DNA from: Tepidibacter aestuarii
GTDB taxonomy: Bacteria; Bacillota; Clostridia; Peptostreptococcales; Peptostreptococcaceae
Assembly: GCF_934924865.1 (NCBI RefSeq)
Contig: NZ_OW235315.1
Location: 3,286,001-3,350,000, forward strand
DNA: 64,000 nucleotides
Direction of reading: 5' to 3'
The position numbers and the translations under genes were made by a program. Below are positions 18,375 to 29,151 of the stretch, piece by piece. Below the pieces are notes generated by a model that did no database searches, was not told the origin of the DNA, and was given only the letters and a program-made list of their open reading frames with translations. Each line of letters begins with the position of its first letter. The first letter of the stretch is position 1.

Positions 18375-18767
18375 TTAAAAATCCTCCTATTTTTGCATTT
18401 TTGGTGACCATATTATTATAACATATTTAAAAATGTTTATATGTTTTTAAAAATCCTTTATTAAAGATTTTAAATATATGCTTTCTCTAATCTATAATTT
18501 TATGTAGGTTATCAAAACTATATATAAGAATTAATCCTATTTCTCTATAAAAATAAAAAAATAATACCCTATTCTTATAAAGTAATTACTCATCAAAAAG
18601 TAATTTTAAATAAGAATGTAGTATTAAAATTCGCTTTATTATAATATCTTTTCTCAAATCTAAGCAATTTATACGAAACCTAACAGCTCTAAGACTCCAT
18701 CTAAATTAAATTCCACTTTATAATCACTATACTTAAAAATAAAATTTATTAATTTCCTCCATAATTA
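18375..18767. other. AT-rich spacer upstream of pth
   Basis: No gene seen. It holds an imperfect inverted repeat of about 27-bp arms (18557-18626) that could be a structured leader or a decayed repeat element. No clear consensus promoter was identified. Confidence 0.4.
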
Positions 18768-18824
18768 AAAATGACGCTCATTAAAATGTTGACTAAGTAG
18801 CGTTATTTTAATGAGTGTCATTTT
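18768..18824. repeat. Short inverted-repeat element K1
   Basis: Arms AAAATGACGCTCATTAAAAT and ATTTTAATGAGTGTCATTTT flank a ~17-nt centre GTTGACTAAGTAGCGTT. It lies after the chemoreceptor stop and could act as its terminator. The same architecture recurs at 33206-33258 and, longer, at 27144, 27826 and 36391. Confidence 0.8.
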
Positions 18825-18863
18825 GGGATTAAGCACTAAATCTAGTCATTTATTTTATAACAA

Positions 18864-20852
18864 TTATATCTTAAATACCTTTATTTCATCTGTAAGCTTC
18901 ATAGCAAGATTATTAAGATCATCTGCAAGCTTTGCTACTTCTTCAACCGCTAATAATTGCTGCTGCATAGAAGTATTAACATCTTGAGATGATGATGCAC
19001 TCTCTTCTGATACTGCTGCTATATTCTGTATTGACTCTACTATCAGATCTTTTTCTTCATTAATATTATGTATGAAATCTCTTATACCAGTTATCTTATA
19101 CGTTATATCTCCAACAGATTTTGATATTATATCAAATGAATCATTAACTTTATTAACCGAATCCACTTGTTCTTTAGATACCTCTTTTACTTCATTCATA
19201 ATAATTACAGCATTATCGCTGTCTTTTCTTATATTATCTATTATGTTCTTTATATTGTCTGTTGCAACTCTTGAACCCTCTGCAAGCTTTCTTATTTCAT
19301 CTGCTACAACTGCAAATCCTTTGCCGTGTTCTCCAGCCCTTGCCGCTTCTATAGATGCATTAAGCGCTAATAAGTTAGTCTGATCTGCTATAGTTGTTAT
19401 AGTATTTAATATATTCTCTATATCTTGTGATTTTTTATTAAACTCTACTATAGCTTCTTCTACTTTAAGAGTAGCATCTGAGTTTTTATTAGTCTTTTGA
19501 ATTAACTCTTCAACAGCTTCAAATCCAACTATATTTGAATTTGCTACATTTTCAGCTGATTCAAACATCTCATTAGTGTTTTGATTTAGTTCATCAAACT
19601 TGCTTGCAAGACTATCTACTAATTCATATCCTCTTTCAGCCTCCTTGGCTTGAGACATAGCTCCACTTGCTATTTCTTGAACAGTAGATCCTACTTGTTC
19701 TGATGTTGCACTAGTTTCTTCTGCTATTGAAGCTAGGTTTTCTGCTGAGCTTCTTACATTAATAGTTACATCATTTATATTCGTTACCAAGCCTCTAAGT
19801 GTATTTGTTGTGCCATTGAACATATCCCCAAGTTCTTCAAATTCATCTCCAGTCTTAATTTTAGATTGTACTGTTAAATCACCCAATCCTACATTTTTAG
19901 TATATTCTATTGTTTGTTTTATTTGTTTAGTTATGTAGTTAGAGAATATATAAGCTATAAATATCGATCCAAGTAAAAATATTAGTCCAATTATTATAGA
20001 TCTTTTTATCATATCATTAGCTTTATCATATATTTCATCAGTATATATACTTCCTATTATTGTCCATCCAGTTGACTTCATAGTCTTAAAATGTGCGTAC
20101 TTAGAATGTTTTTTCCCATTTTCTTCATATTCATATTCTACACTAGTTTTATTCTCATCAAGTGCCTTAACTATATCTTGAGAATCTATTCCCTTCCCTA
20201 TTTTTTCAGGTTTCTTATGACTCATCATTAGCTTATTAGATGATATAAGCATAGGATATCCGTTATTTCCTATAGTCATCTTATTTATATTATTTGATAG
20301 TCTCTCAAGGTCTATATCTATACCTATAACTCCTATAAACTTATTGCTAGTGTCATATACTGGTGCAGATGCAGTTACTACCAATTTATTACTATGTACA
20401 TCTATATATGGTTCTGTCCATGATATACCATTTTTTTCAACTGCACCTTTATACCAAGGTCTTTGCTTTGGATCAAATCCATCTTCATATTCTGCGTGAG
20501 GATATGTATACATACTCTTATCTTCAAGTCCCAAGTATATAGACATAGAGTCTTCATGAGAATCTATAAAGTCTTTAAATATATGCATCATAAACTCTTC
20601 ATATTCTGGATGTTCTACTATTGATTTTACATCTATATTATTTGATATCATATTTACATTTTCATTATACCCATTTAAATAGTTGTCTATAGATATCTCG
20701 ATTCCATTCATAGTACTAGATGCGAGTTCTTTTAAATTCCCATCAATTATACTTACACTTCTTTTATATGTACTTATTCCAAGAACTATTAAAGGAATGC
20801 TTATAAGAAGTGTAAACATTAGTATCATTTTGTTTCTTATTCCCAATTTCAC
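18864..20852 (-). CDS. Methyl-accepting chemotaxis protein with dCache-type sensor
   Basis: 662 residues. TM1 (~res 8-30), an extracellular double-Cache-like domain (~35-275, with the [19 protein letters not shown] motif), TM2 (~285-305), HAMP, then a long coiled coil with the conserved signalling tip ([20 protein letters not shown]). It senses an extracellular ligand and signals to CheA; the ligand is not predictable from sequence. The GTG start follows AGGGAGG. It interrupts the prs-pth order seen in Bacillus and has its own 3' hairpin, so it is probably a separate unit. Confidence 0.93.
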   Translation of the reverse strand: MKLGIRNKMILMFTLLISIPLIVLGISTYKRSVSIIDGNLKELASSTMNGIEISIDNYLNGYNENVNMISNNIDVKSIVEHPEYEEFMMHIFKDFIDSHEDSMSIYLGLEDKSMYTYPHAEYEDGFDPKQRPWYKGAVEKNGISWTEPYIDVHSNKLVVTASAPVYDTSNKFIGVIGIDIDLERLSNNINKMTIGNNGYPMLISSNKLMMSHKKPEKIGKGIDSQDIVKALDENKTSVEYEYEENGKKHSKYAHFKTMKSTGWTIIGSIYTDEIYDKANDMIKRSIIIGLIFLLGSIFIAYIFSNYITKQIKQTIEYTKNVGLGDLTVQSKIKTGDEFEELGDMFNGTTNTLRGLVTNINDVTINVRSSAENLASIAEETSATSEQVGSTVQEIASGAMSQAKEAERGYELVDSLASKFDELNQNTNEMFESAENVANSNIVGFEAVEELIQKTNKNSDATLKVEEAIVEFNKKSQDIENILNTITTIADQTNLLALNASIEAARAGEHGKGFAVVADEIRKLAEGSRVATDNIKNIIDNIRKDSDNAVIIMNEVKEVSKEQVDSVNKVNDSFDIISKSVGDITYKITGIRDFIHNINEEKDLIVESIQNIAAVSEESASSSQDVNTSMQQQLLAVEEVAKLADDLNNLAMKLTDEIKVFKI

Positions 20853-20991
20853 TTTTTAATCCTCCCTAGCAGTTTTATTATTTTATATATATATTAACAT
20901 ATATTTGTATATTTTTTATATTTTCGACATCTTTTTTCATTTTTTATGGTTATTTTAAAATTTTAATTGTATAAATATTCTTTTTTATACA

Positions 20992-21020
20992 AAAAAAAAT
21001 GGCTAAATAGCCATTTTTTT
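20992..21020 (-). terminator. Terminator of prs
   Basis: TGGCTA/TAGCCA stem between A and T runs, immediately after the prs stop. Confidence 0.88.
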
Positions 21021-21966
21021 AATCAAATAAACAACTTACAGATTCATTTGAGAATATTTTATTTATAGCGCTTGCAAATATAGGTGCAACAGATTGTACC
21101 TTTATTTTGTCTGTTATTTTGTCTTCTGGCAAGTGTATAGTATCAAGAACTATAAGTTCTTTTATAACTGAGTCTTGTATTCTCTCAAGTGCAGGTCCTG
21201 ATAAAACAGGGTGTGTACAACAAGCGTATACTTCTTTTGCTCCAAACTCTTTTAAAGCATTAGCTCCATTAGTTATTGTACCTGCTGTATCTATCATGTC
21301 GTCTACTAATATAACATTCTTGTCTTTTATATCTCCAATTATATTCATAACTTCAGATACATTTGCCTTTGGTCTTCTCTTATCTATTATAGCTATTGGT
21401 GCATTTAATTGATTAGCGAAGTTTCTAGCTCTTGTAACACTTCCAAGGTCTGGTGATACAATTACTAAATCTTCTAACTGCTTTTCTTTGAAATATTTAG
21501 CAAGTATTGGTACTCCAAGTAAATGATCTACTGGTATATCGAAATATCCTTGTATTTGAGCAGCATGTAAGTCCATAGTAAGTACTCTGTCTGCTCCTGC
21601 AGCTGTTATTAAGTTTGCAACTAATTTAGCTGTGATTGGATCTCTAGCCTTCGCTTTTCTATCTTGTCTAGCATATCCATAATAAGGTATTACAGCTGTA
21701 ATTCTACCTGCTGATGCTCTTTTTAATCCATCGATAGTAATTAATAATTCCATTAAGTTATTGTTTACTGGACTATTAGTTGATTGAATAACGAATACAT
21801 CTGTTCCTCTTACTGTTTCTTGAATGTTTACAGATATTTCTCCATCACTAAATGTAGATACATCAGTTTTTGCTAAGTCTACATTTAAGTGCTCAGCTAT
21901 TTTTTTTGCAAGTTCAGGGTTAGAGTTTCCTGTAATAATTTTAATTTCACTACCACTAGTATTCAT
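21019..21966 (-). CDS. prs: Ribose-phosphate pyrophosphokinase (PRPP synthase)
   Basis: 315 residues, the standard length. Seen are [15 protein letters not shown], the [12 protein letters not shown] flexible-loop region, [20 protein letters not shown] and the PRPP loop [14 protein letters not shown]. It makes PRPP from ribose-5-phosphate and ATP for purine, pyrimidine, NAD, His and Trp synthesis. It directly follows glmU (35 bp), as in B. subtilis. GGGAGGT lies ahead of the ATG, and a strong terminator follows. Confidence 0.98.
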   Translation of the reverse strand: MNTSGSEIKIITGNSNPELAKKIAEHLNVDLAKTDVSTFSDGEISVNIQETVRGTDVFVIQSTNSPVNNNLMELLITIDGLKRASAGRITAVIPYYGYARQDRKAKARDPITAKLVANLITAAGADRVLTMDLHAAQIQGYFDIPVDHLLGVPILAKYFKEKQLEDLVIVSPDLGSVTRARNFANQLNAPIAIIDKRRPKANVSEVMNIIGDIKDKNVILVDDMIDTAGTITNGANALKEFGAKEVYACCTHPVLSGPALERIQDSVIKELIVLDTIHLPEDKITDKIKVQSVAPIFASAINKIFSNESVSCLFD

Positions 21967-22001
21967 ATATGAATAACCTCCCAGAAGAATTTTGTATATA
22001 A

Positions 22002-23372
22002 TTATTTTTTTAATATGCCTTTTTTATCTACCCAACCTTCTTTGTTCACTTGTCTTGCTCTTGCGATTGATAAAGATCCACTTGGAACATCATCTGTTAT
22101 AGTAGATCCTGTCGCTACATAACCTTTTTCTTTAACTGTAACAGGTGCTACTAAGTTAGAGTTAGATCCTATGAATGCGTTATCTTCAACAACGGACTTA
22201 AACTTATTTTTGCCATCATAATTCACAAAAACTACTCCACATCCTATGTTGACATTTTTACCAACACTTGCATCTCCTATGTAAGATAAGTGAGATGCTT
22301 TTGAATTATCTCCTATTGTAGAATTTTTAACTTCTACAAAATCTCCTATCTTTACATTCTCACCTATTGAGCTCTTAGGTCTTAAGTATGCATATGGTCC
22401 AACTGTTGTATTATTTCCAACAGTGCTGTCAATTATAGTAGATGATTGAATTTCTACATTGTTATTTATTGAAGAATTCTCGATTCTACAGTTAGTTCCT
22501 ATTGTACAATCTTCTCCTATTGTCGTATTTCCCTTTATTATAGTCCCCGGATATATTATAGTATCCATTCCTATTTTAACATCGCATTCTATATATGTAT
22601 TATTAGTATCTATTATCGTAACTCCATTTTCCATATGGTACTCATTAATTCTATTTTTTAGTATATTTTCTGCTCTTTGAAGGTGTACTCTTGAGTTTAC
22701 ACCCATTAGTTCTTCTATAGTAGATCCTTCATAAGCTCCTACTTTATGACCTTCATTCTTTAAGATTTCTATCACATCCGTAAGATAGTATTCACCCTGA
22801 TTGTTATTGTTAGATATCTTAGATAAGCTCATTTTAAGCTCTTTTCCATTGAAGCAGTATATGCCAGAGTTTATTTCATTAACCTTTGCTTCTTCTTCTG
22901 TCGCGTCCTTTTGCTCAACTATCTTTAATACATCTTTATTATCATCTCTTATTAGTCTTCCATATCCTGTAGGATTGTCTACTTTTGTAGTTAAAACAGT
23001 TGCAACGCATTTATTTTCTTTGTGATAATCAAATAGTCTTTGTAGAGTAGACTCTTTTATAAGAGGTGTGTCTCCACATAAAACTACTATTTTGTCATCT
23101 TCTTTTATATGATCTTTAGCCATCATAACAGCATGTCCTGTTCCTAGCTGCTGCTCTTGTATAGCAGTTTCTACGTTATTTTTCAAGTTGTCTTTAACCA
23201 TTTCAGCTTCATGTCCCAGAATTACTACATTCTCAGTGCATCCAGCCTTCACAGCTATATTTATAACATGATTTACCATTTCAGTTCCACATACTTTATG
23301 CAGTACTTTAGGAATCTTAGATTTCATTCTAGTCCCCTTACCAGCAGCAAGTATTATAGATTTCAAATTCAT
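22002..23372 (-). CDS. glmU: Bifunctional UDP-N-acetylglucosamine pyrophosphorylase / glucosamine-1-phosphate acetyltransferase
   Basis: 456 residues. The N-terminal nucleotidyltransferase has [18 protein letters not shown], and the C-terminal half is a left-handed beta-helix of hexapeptide repeats with the acetyltransferase [10 protein letters not shown] and HLSYIGDA motifs. It catalyses the last two steps to UDP-GlcNAc for the cell wall. GAGGTG precedes the ATG. It lies in the conserved spoVG-glmU-prs run, though a terminator separates it from spoVG. Confidence 0.98.
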   Translation of the reverse strand: MNLKSIILAAGKGTRMKSKIPKVLHKVCGTEMVNHVINIAVKAGCTENVVILGHEAEMVKDNLKNNVETAIQEQQLGTGHAVMMAKDHIKEDDKIVVLCGDTPLIKESTLQRLFDYHKENKCVATVLTTKVDNPTGYGRLIRDDNKDVLKIVEQKDATEEEAKVNEINSGIYCFNGKELKMSLSKISNNNNQGEYYLTDVIEILKNEGHKVGAYEGSTIEELMGVNSRVHLQRAENILKNRINEYHMENGVTIIDTNNTYIECDVKIGMDTIIYPGTIIKGNTTIGEDCTIGTNCRIENSSINNNVEIQSSTIIDSTVGNNTTVGPYAYLRPKSSIGENVKIGDFVEVKNSTIGDNSKASHLSYIGDASVGKNVNIGCGVVFVNYDGKNKFKSVVEDNAFIGSNSNLVAPVTVKEKGYVATGSTITDDVPSGSLSIARARQVNKEGWVDKKGILKK

Positions 23373-23627
23373 AATTTCACCTCATGTACATATTAGTGTA
23401 TCACTTTCACTTAAATACTATAGCATTTTTTGTCCAAAAAGTACATAATAATACGATATAAAATAATGGATATTATATATTTCGTTCGATTTTAAATTTT
23501 TTAAAAATTCCCTCTATACCAACGTATAGCTCATGTTTACGTTAAAATTATAGTTTCTTAATCTAAGTTATACAAAATGTCATTTTTTATAATATATTGT
23601 ATATAGATACATTTAAAAAACTAAAAA
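23373..23627. other. Spacer between glmU and spoVG
   Basis: AT-rich and without a gene. Bases ~23507-23580 look like a decayed copy of the interspersed palindromic repeat (AAAATTC, CAACGTATAGCTCATG, ATAGTTTC). Confidence 0.35.
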
Positions 23628-23672
23628 AAATACTTATACTATTAAGACTTAGTCTTAAAAGTATAAGTATAT
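23628..23672 (-). terminator. Terminator of spoVG
   Basis: ATACTTATACT/AGTATAAGTAT arms enclose a second small palindrome (AAGACTTAGTCTT). It follows the spoVG stop. Confidence 0.82.
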
Positions 23673-23686
23673 TTATCAATTTTATA

Positions 23687-23965
23687 TTATTCCATCGCAA
23701 CTTCCATTTTAGCTAAAGCTTCTTCGTAAGCATTTAGTATGTTGTCTTGAAGTACTTGTCTCATATGAGAATTAATAGGATGAGCTATATCTCTAAACTC
23801 TCCTTCTGTTATCTTTCTACTTGGCATAGCTATAAAAAGACCATTTTGACCTTCTATAATTTTTATATCGTGTACAACGAATAAATTATTGAAAGTTACA
23901 GATACAATCCCCTTCATTTTTCCATCATCTGTTATCTTTCTTACCCTAACGTCTGTTATTTCCAA
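23687..23965 (-). CDS. spoVG: SpoVG, RNA/DNA-binding regulator
   Basis: About 92 residues with the family core [30 protein letters not shown] and [10 protein letters not shown]. SpoVG is a small nucleic-acid-binding regulator affecting sporulation, septation and virulence genes in Firmicutes. The start is a TTG at 23965: AAAGGGGAG lies 8 bp upstream and the protein then begins (M)EITDVR as in Bacillus (MEVTDVR). A GTG at 23974 would extend it by three residues into the ribosome binding site. yabJ, which lies between purR and spoVG in Bacillus, is absent. Confidence 0.96.
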   Translation of the reverse strand: MEITDVRVRKITDDGKMKGIVSVTFNNLFVVHDIKIIEGQNGLFIAMPSRKITEGEFRDIAHPINSHMRQVLQDNILNAYEEALAKMEVAME

Positions 23966-24239
23966 AATACCCACTCCCCTTTATAAAAAGTCTTCCTCTG
24001 AATGTTTTAAATGTATACTTTTTTATAATTCGTAACGGAGATTATACTTAACTACAATTTAAATGTGAATATAATTCCCTACTCATTGTAAAAAGTTACA
24101 TTATTGTTAATATCTTATATGGTAATATATTCTATGGTAATATATTCTACAAACTTTTTCAATTCCCTTTTAATTTTTTTACAAATTTTATGTGAACCTT
24201 ACTAATTCTCACACTTTATTTAATTGTTTCTTTTTTTAA
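23966..24239. other. Spacer between spoVG and purR
   Basis: AT-rich leader of spoVG with no gene. A short direct duplication GGTAATATATTCTAT/GGTAATATATTCTAC occurs near 24121-24149. Confidence 0.4.
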
Positions 24240-24240
24240 T

Positions 24241-24279
24241 CAAAAAAATACAATTCTCATAAGAATTGTATTTTTTTGA
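24241..24279 (-). terminator. Terminator of purR
   Basis: CAAAAAAATACAATTCT and AGAATTGTATTTTTTTG form a near-perfect hairpin just after the purR stop. Confidence 0.9.
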
Positions 24280-25101
24280 TTAATCCATTATAAAGTTTTT
24301 ATTAGGTTCAACGTTTATAACTCCGTTTAATTCGTCTATTTCATTTAAATCTATTAAAGATACGTAATCTTTTACAAGTTTTTCATTAGGACTAGTTGTA
24401 GATATTAAAACTCCTTTTCCTATAACTTGTGCATTAAATTCGTTCATAAGGTCTTGCATACCTTTTAATGTTCCTCCACCTCTCATAAAGTCATCTATTA
24501 GTATTACTTTAGATCCTTCTTTTAAGGCCTTTCTAGGAAGTGTCATAGTTTGTACTATATTCTTGCTTCCTGATACATATGTTATGTTAAGAGATGAACC
24601 TTCTGAGGCCTTTGTATCCTTTCTTATTATAAGAAGAGGTAGATTCATAGCTTTTGCTGTCATAAGTGCCATAGGTATACCTTTTGTCTCTATTGTAACT
24701 ACATAATCAGCTTCGCTATAATCTATATATGACGCAAATATCTTTCCTATTTTAGATGATATCTCCGGGCTGTATATAAGATCTATTAGGTATAAGAATC
24801 CTCCTGATAGTATTCTAGATGGATCATCTATTTGTTTACACAGTTCATTTAAAAATACTTCATTATCTTTAGCTGATATTTTTGGAATATATTTAACTCC
24901 ACCTGCAGCTCCTGCTATTGTTATAACTTTACCTAAATCTAGTTTTTCAAATACATTTTTTACGACCAATATATCTTCACTTACAGTTGATTTTGCTGCA
25001 TTAAACTTTTCAGTAAAATAGCTTAGCGTGAATACTTTATTTGGATTGTCTGAAAGTATTTTAACTATGGCTCCTATTCTTTCAGTTCTTTTAAATTTCA
25101 T
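24280..25101 (-). CDS. purR: Purine operon repressor PurR (phosphoribosyltransferase-fold)
   Basis: 273 residues. An N-terminal winged helix (RTERIGAIVKILSDNPNK, ~res 4-75) is followed by a type-I PRTase domain with the PRPP motif VILIDDFMRGGGTL. In Firmicutes PurR represses purine genes and is released by PRPP. It acts here alongside prs, which makes that effector. GGGAGGT precedes the ATG. Three tandem copies of the interspersed repeat fill its upstream region. Confidence 0.96.
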   Translation of the reverse strand: MKFKRTERIGAIVKILSDNPNKVFTLSYFTEKFNAAKSTVSEDILVVKNVFEKLDLGKVITIAGAAGGVKYIPKISAKDNEVFLNELCKQIDDPSRILSGGFLYLIDLIYSPEISSKIGKIFASYIDYSEADYVVTIETKGIPMALMTAKAMNLPLLIIRKDTKASEGSSLNITYVSGSKNIVQTMTLPRKALKEGSKVILIDDFMRGGGTLKGMQDLMNEFNAQVIGKGVLISTTSPNEKLVKDYVSLIDLNEIDELNGVINVEPNKNFIMD

Positions 25102-25155
25102 ATACTACCTCCCGTTAAATTGTTTTGAACAATAAATTTATACAACTCAACCACT

Positions 25156-25296
25156 AAAATTCGTCTACTCGCTTCGCGGTGACTCATGTCGCCAACGATC
25201 CCTAATGGGCTCCGTTGCTCAAAAATAGTTGCAAGTATAGTTTTTCAACCAACGCTATCCACAGATTCAAAGTCATATAGTTTCCTATAGAATAAA
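25156..25296 (+). repeat. Interspersed palindromic repeat, copy B1 (141-bp unit)
   Basis: Full-length unit running from AAAATTCGTCTACTCG to CCTATAGAAT. It includes an imperfect hairpin CAACGATCCC/GGGCTCCGTTG and a CTATCCACA string. It is identical to the next unit as far as I can read. Confidence 0.9.
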
Positions 25297-25437
25297 AAAA
25301 TTCGTCTACTCGCTTCGCGGTGACTCATGTCGCCAACGATCCCTAATGGGCTCCGTTGCTCAAAAATAGTTGCAAGTATAGTTTTTCAACCAACGCTATC
25401 CACAGATTCAAAGTCATATAGTTTCCTATAGAATAAA
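25297..25437 (+). repeat. Interspersed palindromic repeat, copy B2 (identical tandem unit)
   Basis: Exactly 141 bp after B1 and apparently base-identical, so this is a recent tandem duplication. Confidence 0.92.
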
Positions 25438-25575
25438 AAAATTCGTCTAGTTGCTACGCACTGACTCATATCGCCAACGATCCCTACGGGCTTCGTTGCT
25501 TAAAATAGTTGCAAATATAGGTTTTCAATCAAAGTTATCCAAAATTCAAAAATTATATGATTTTCTTAGGGATAA
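25438..25575 (+). repeat. Interspersed palindromic repeat, copy B3 (diverged tandem unit)
   Basis: Third unit in the array with many substitutions (TTGCTACGCACTGACTCATA, then GGGCTTCGTTGC). The tail is decayed. Confidence 0.85.
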
Positions 25576-25784
25576 AATATATTATTATGTTATAATAGAA
25601 TTTATGTTTTATTCATATTAATAGTAATAGATATAATTTATTATTTGTAATTATTTCAAATAAATGTAAATCATATTCATTTTATCGATTTATTATATTC
25701 TTTAAAAGTCTTCATTTTAATTTTTTTAGATAAAGACTTTTATATTATAACACAATATTAGTTATTAAGGAGAGATGATTTTAG
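25576..25784 (+). promoter_or_regulatory. murC upstream region with a leader hairpin
   Basis: A TATAAT-like string lies near 25591, and a long-looped hairpin AAAAGTCTT/AAGACTTTT spans about 25704-25741. The ribosome binding site is GGAGAGATGA. The promoter assignment is tentative. Confidence 0.35.
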
Positions 25785-27131
25785 ATGCATGTACACTTTA
25801 TAGGAATAGGCGGAATAAGCATGAGCGCACTAGCTAAGATATGCTTAAATAAAGGATATGTAGTTTCTGGTTCTGATTTTAAAGATTCAGATACTGTGAA
25901 CAATTTAAGAGAGCAAGGCATGAGTGTATTCGTTGGCCATAAAAAAGAAAACATAACTGATGATATAAATTTAGTAGTTTATACAGCTGCTATAAGTGAT
26001 GATAACGAGGAACTTAATCAAGCTCGTTCTAAAAGCATAAAAACTTTATCTAGAGCTGAGTTTTTGGGTCAAATAATGAAAGATTACAAAAATCCTATAG
26101 CGGTATCGGGAACTCACGGAAAAACTAGTACTACTTCTATGCTGTCTGTGATTTTTGAGTATTCTAATCTGGATCCTACAATACTTGTAGGTGGTAATTT
26201 AAAGGATATAGGAGGCAATGTCAAAATAGGCAATTCAGAAAACTTCATTACTGAGGCTTGTGAATATGTTGATAGCTTCTTAAATTTCAATCCTAAGGTG
26301 TCTATTGTTCTAAATATAGAGGCAGATCACCTGGATTATTTTGATGGTCTTGATGATGTTAAAGATTCTTTTAATAAGTTCGGAAAGCTTCTTCCTGATG
26401 ATGGTTACTTTGTAGTAAATGGTGATGATATAAACTGTATAGATGTTCTAGACGGCTTAAATTCTAATATTATAAGATACGGAAAATCAAGTGATAATAA
26501 TATGATTATTGATAATGTTTCATTTAATAAGTTTGGCCATGGCTCATTCTCTCTTTCACTTGATGGTAAAGATCTTGGAAAATTCAATCTTTGTGTCCCA
26601 GGACTTCACAATATATACAATGCAACAGCTGCTATATGTGCATCTTTAGTTTCTGGCATTGATGTAGATACTATAAGAGATAACATATGCAAATACAAGG
26701 GTGTTGGAAGAAGATTTGAATACAAAGGCACTTATAATGAAGCTACTATAATAGATGATTATGCTCATCATCCAACAGAGGTTAAGGCTACTTTAGCAGC
26801 AGCTAAAAATATGTGCGAAGGAAATCTATGGTGCATATTCCAACCACATACTTATACTAGAACTTCTTCTCTTTTAGATGAGTTCGCAACTTCTTTTAAT
26901 GATGCTTCTTTCGTTATAATAACTGATATATATGCAGCAAGAGAAAAAAACGATGGGTCTATTCATTCTAAGGATTTAGTTGAGAAGATCAAGGAGCATA
27001 ATGAGAACGTTATTTATATAAAAGATTTTAATGATATTGCTGATTATATAAGAGATAATGTTAAGAAGGACGATGTGGTTATAACTACTGGAGCTGGAAG
27101 TATATATGAGGTTGCAGATAAATTAATATAA
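25785..27131 (+). CDS. murC: UDP-N-acetylmuramate--L-alanine ligase
   Basis: 448 residues. An N-terminal nucleotide-binding [11 protein letters not shown] is followed by the ATP loop [12 protein letters not shown] (~res 107-118), [13 protein letters not shown], and the Mur ligase C-terminal [10 protein letters not shown]. It adds L-Ala to UDP-MurNAc in the cytoplasm. It is a single plus-strand gene between minus-strand neighbours. In Bacillus murC is elsewhere, so its place beside purR is lineage-specific. Confidence 0.97.
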   Translation: MHVHFIGIGGISMSALAKICLNKGYVVSGSDFKDSDTVNNLREQGMSVFVGHKKENITDDINLVVYTAAISDDNEELNQARSKSIKTLSRAEFLGQIMKDYKNPIAVSGTHGKTSTTSMLSVIFEYSNLDPTILVGGNLKDIGGNVKIGNSENFITEACEYVDSFLNFNPKVSIVLNIEADHLDYFDGLDDVKDSFNKFGKLLPDDGYFVVNGDDINCIDVLDGLNSNIIRYGKSSDNNMIIDNVSFNKFGHGSFSLSLDGKDLGKFNLCVPGLHNIYNATAAICASLVSGIDVDTIRDNICKYKGVGRRFEYKGTYNEATIIDDYAHHPTEVKATLAAAKNMCEGNLWCIFQPHTYTRTSSLLDEFATSFNDASFVIITDIYAAREKNDGSIHSKDLVEKIKEHNENVIYIKDFNDIADYIRDNVKKDDVVITTGAGSIYEVADKLI

Positions 27132-27143
27132 TCCATGATACGC

Positions 27144-27344
27144 AAAAAGATGGTTATTAAAATACCGCTAGTGTGTTAAATATTTTTATAAATCTAAGTA
27201 TTATGCCTTATTAAAATCCTAAAAGTTCTAAACTCGCTTCACTCAGACAACGAACTTTCTTAACGGATATTTAAACGCCATAATACAAGATTTATAGAAA
27301 AATATTTAAATCATACGCTAACATTTTAATAACCATCTTTTTTT
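27144..27344. repeat. Large inverted-repeat element J1 (201 bp)
   Basis: Outer arms AAAAAGATGGTTATTAAAAT and its complement bound ~63-bp imperfect arms. A second inner hairpin AAAGTTC/GAACTTT encloses a GC-richer centre. No coding capacity. It begins 13 bp after murC. Confidence 0.85.
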
Positions 27345-27445
27345 AATTATCCTGCTGCTGTCGCAGATTATTATAATCCTTTTTTATATAAGTTGTGTTA
27401 GCTACGCTTAGGAAACAAAATATATATTTAGTATAACTGTTAATG

Positions 27446-27733
27446 TTATATAGTCATTATGTAGTTATTACATAATCCAATAAATAGTCCGCAGTAACTT
27501 ATTAAGATAAAAATAGAAACTACTAAATGATACTTCCAATTAGGATTATCCTTGAGTTTTAACTTTATAACCAGAAACAATTGCACTACTAAAATTAGCC
27601 ATGCAACCATAAACCAAAAAGCAGCAATCATATAAAAATCTAATGCTTCATGCGGGTCCAAAATCCAAGGGGAAAAATAAAGCGGTAATGCTATGATTGC
27701 AAGTATACATAATATAGTGTGTCTAAGTTTCAA
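27446..27733 (-). CDS. Small membrane protein, unknown function
   Basis: 95 residues with three hydrophobic segments (about res 5-23, 32-58 and 68-92) and a lysine-rich cytoplasmic loop between the second and third (IKLKLKDNPNWKYH). The start is a TTG, with AGGAGG 11 bp upstream, somewhat far. An overlapping ATG in another frame reaches a stop at once. The gene lies between two large inverted-repeat elements (J1 and J2). No family recognised. Confidence 0.6.
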   Translation of the reverse strand: MKLRHTILCILAIIALPLYFSPWILDPHEALDFYMIAAFWFMVAWLILVVQLFLVIKLKLKDNPNWKYHLVVSIFILISYCGLFIGLCNNYIMTI

Positions 27734-27825
27734 ATCATTTCAGTCCTCCTTTTTGCAGATATATCTTTCCATTTTGAAAACAACTTTGTTTTATCAACTA
27801 CTCCATCAAGGTAGGAATCAGTAAA

Positions 27826-28029
27826 AAAAATGAAGTTCATTGAAATGTTAGCTACTTTTGAGTTAATGTTTTTCCATAAAACTTAGATTGTGCTGTTAAA
27901 ATATTCGTTAAGAAACTTCTTTGTTTAACCGTAGGGAGTTTAAGAAGTTTTAGGATATTTTATAAAGCAGAATCTATAGTTTTATTAAAACATTAATTAA
28001 GTAGCGGTATTTCGATGAGCTTCATTTTT
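27826..28029. repeat. Large inverted-repeat element J2 (204 bp)
   Basis: Outer arms AAAAATGAAGTTCATTGAAA and complement, with inner arms around a central GTAGGGAGTTTAAGAAGTTT region. The architecture matches J1 and J3 but the arm sequences differ. It lies about 50 bp after the stop of the following minus-strand gene. Confidence 0.85.
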
Positions 28030-28080
28030 CGCTTAACCTCTAATACACTTATGAAATTATACTTTTAAGATATCTTTTAT

Positions 28081-29139
28081 TTACATATTATTAATCACAG
28101 AATCTACAATTAAATCTGCTCCATTTATTTTATAATATTTATCATTCACTTTTATATGATTCTCATATACTGTTATGTCCTGCTCTTTTGACTCACCTTT
28201 AAGCTTAAGGTGGTATCTTTCAAATTCATAATCTTTAAATTCAACTGGTTCTTTGATTTCACTAAATAAATATCTTACTAGCTCGTCCTTTAGTTCTCCT
28301 TCGAGTTCTTCTTCTATATCATTTATCTTATCTTCTACTTTTATTGTTTGAACCCATTCATAACCTGCATCATCTGATTCATTATCGTTCTTTGATATGA
28401 ATAATATATCACATAAATAATTGTATAATGAATCATCTATTTCATAGTATGCAGTATAGTCTTTATAGTATATTCCAAGACCTGTTTTTCCTAGTGTTTT
28501 TGCATATATTTCATAGTTCTCTAATTTTATGTTTATGTCGAAGTTTTCTTTAACCTCATCCATAAGTTTTGATGCTTTGTACTCGCTTATATTTGATTTT
28601 TTATGTATTTTACCATTGAATTCTTTTATATTATCAATTTGTTTTTGCTTGTCCTTATAAGATATTTGAACTTCATTGATATCTTGAATTTTTTTTATAG
28701 TATCAAATGATGTATTTATAGCTTTGTCTATAAGGATTTGTAATCCTTTTGTTTGTTTATCTGATATATCAAAGTATTGAGTATCATCATTGTTCATTAT
28801 CTTTATATAGTTAAAATCTGTACTGAATTTTATATCATCTGAAGATCCAATAACTACTTCATCAAAATCAGCTTTTTCTATTTTTTCACTTTTTTGAATA
28901 TAGTATTTGAAATCATTTAAATAGTCTTCTTCTATTGTTATGTCTTTCATATTGTTGTTTGATAGTTTGATGTTTTGCTTTTTTAACAGCGAGTTCATAA
29001 GATTTACTTCTTGCTTTAATGTTGTAGTTACTTGTTCTTGTTCTTCTTTTTCTTTAGTCATTAAGCTAGTTATGAAAAAGGTTAATAAAAATGCTATTCC
29101 TGCAAATATTAGCATCGATTTTATAACTTTTTTATTCAC
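28081..29139 (-). CDS. Membrane-anchored extracytoplasmic protein, unknown function
   Basis: 352 residues with one N-terminal membrane segment (SMLIFAGIAFLLTFFITSLM, ~res 8-27). A hydrophilic, Asp/Glu/Lys-rich remainder has no cysteines in the usual lipoprotein position. It is probably anchored with the bulk outside. The GTG start follows GAGGTGAT, and the gene begins 12 bp after the CDF transporter stop, so they are probably co-transcribed. No domain recognised. A large inverted repeat follows the stop. Confidence 0.7.
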   Translation of the reverse strand: MNKKVIKSMLIFAGIAFLLTFFITSLMTKEKEEQEQVTTTLKQEVNLMNSLLKKQNIKLSNNNMKDITIEEDYLNDFKYYIQKSEKIEKADFDEVVIGSSDDIKFSTDFNYIKIMNNDDTQYFDISDKQTKGLQILIDKAINTSFDTIKKIQDINEVQISYKDKQKQIDNIKEFNGKIHKKSNISEYKASKLMDEVKENFDINIKLENYEIYAKTLGKTGLGIYYKDYTAYYEIDDSLYNYLCDILFISKNDNESDDAGYEWVQTIKVEDKINDIEEELEGELKDELVRYLFSEIKEPVEFKDYEFERYHLKLKGESKEQDITVYENHIKVNDKYYKINGADLIVDSVINNM

Positions 29140-29151
29140 TATATCACCTCA

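Noticed and set aside
25256..25264. DnaA box (CTATCCACA) as part of the repeat's function
   Set aside because: The string occurs in B1 and B2 only because they are identical; other copies have lost it.
25156..25575. CRISPR array
   Set aside because: Units are 141 bp, abut without unique spacers, and no cas gene is present.
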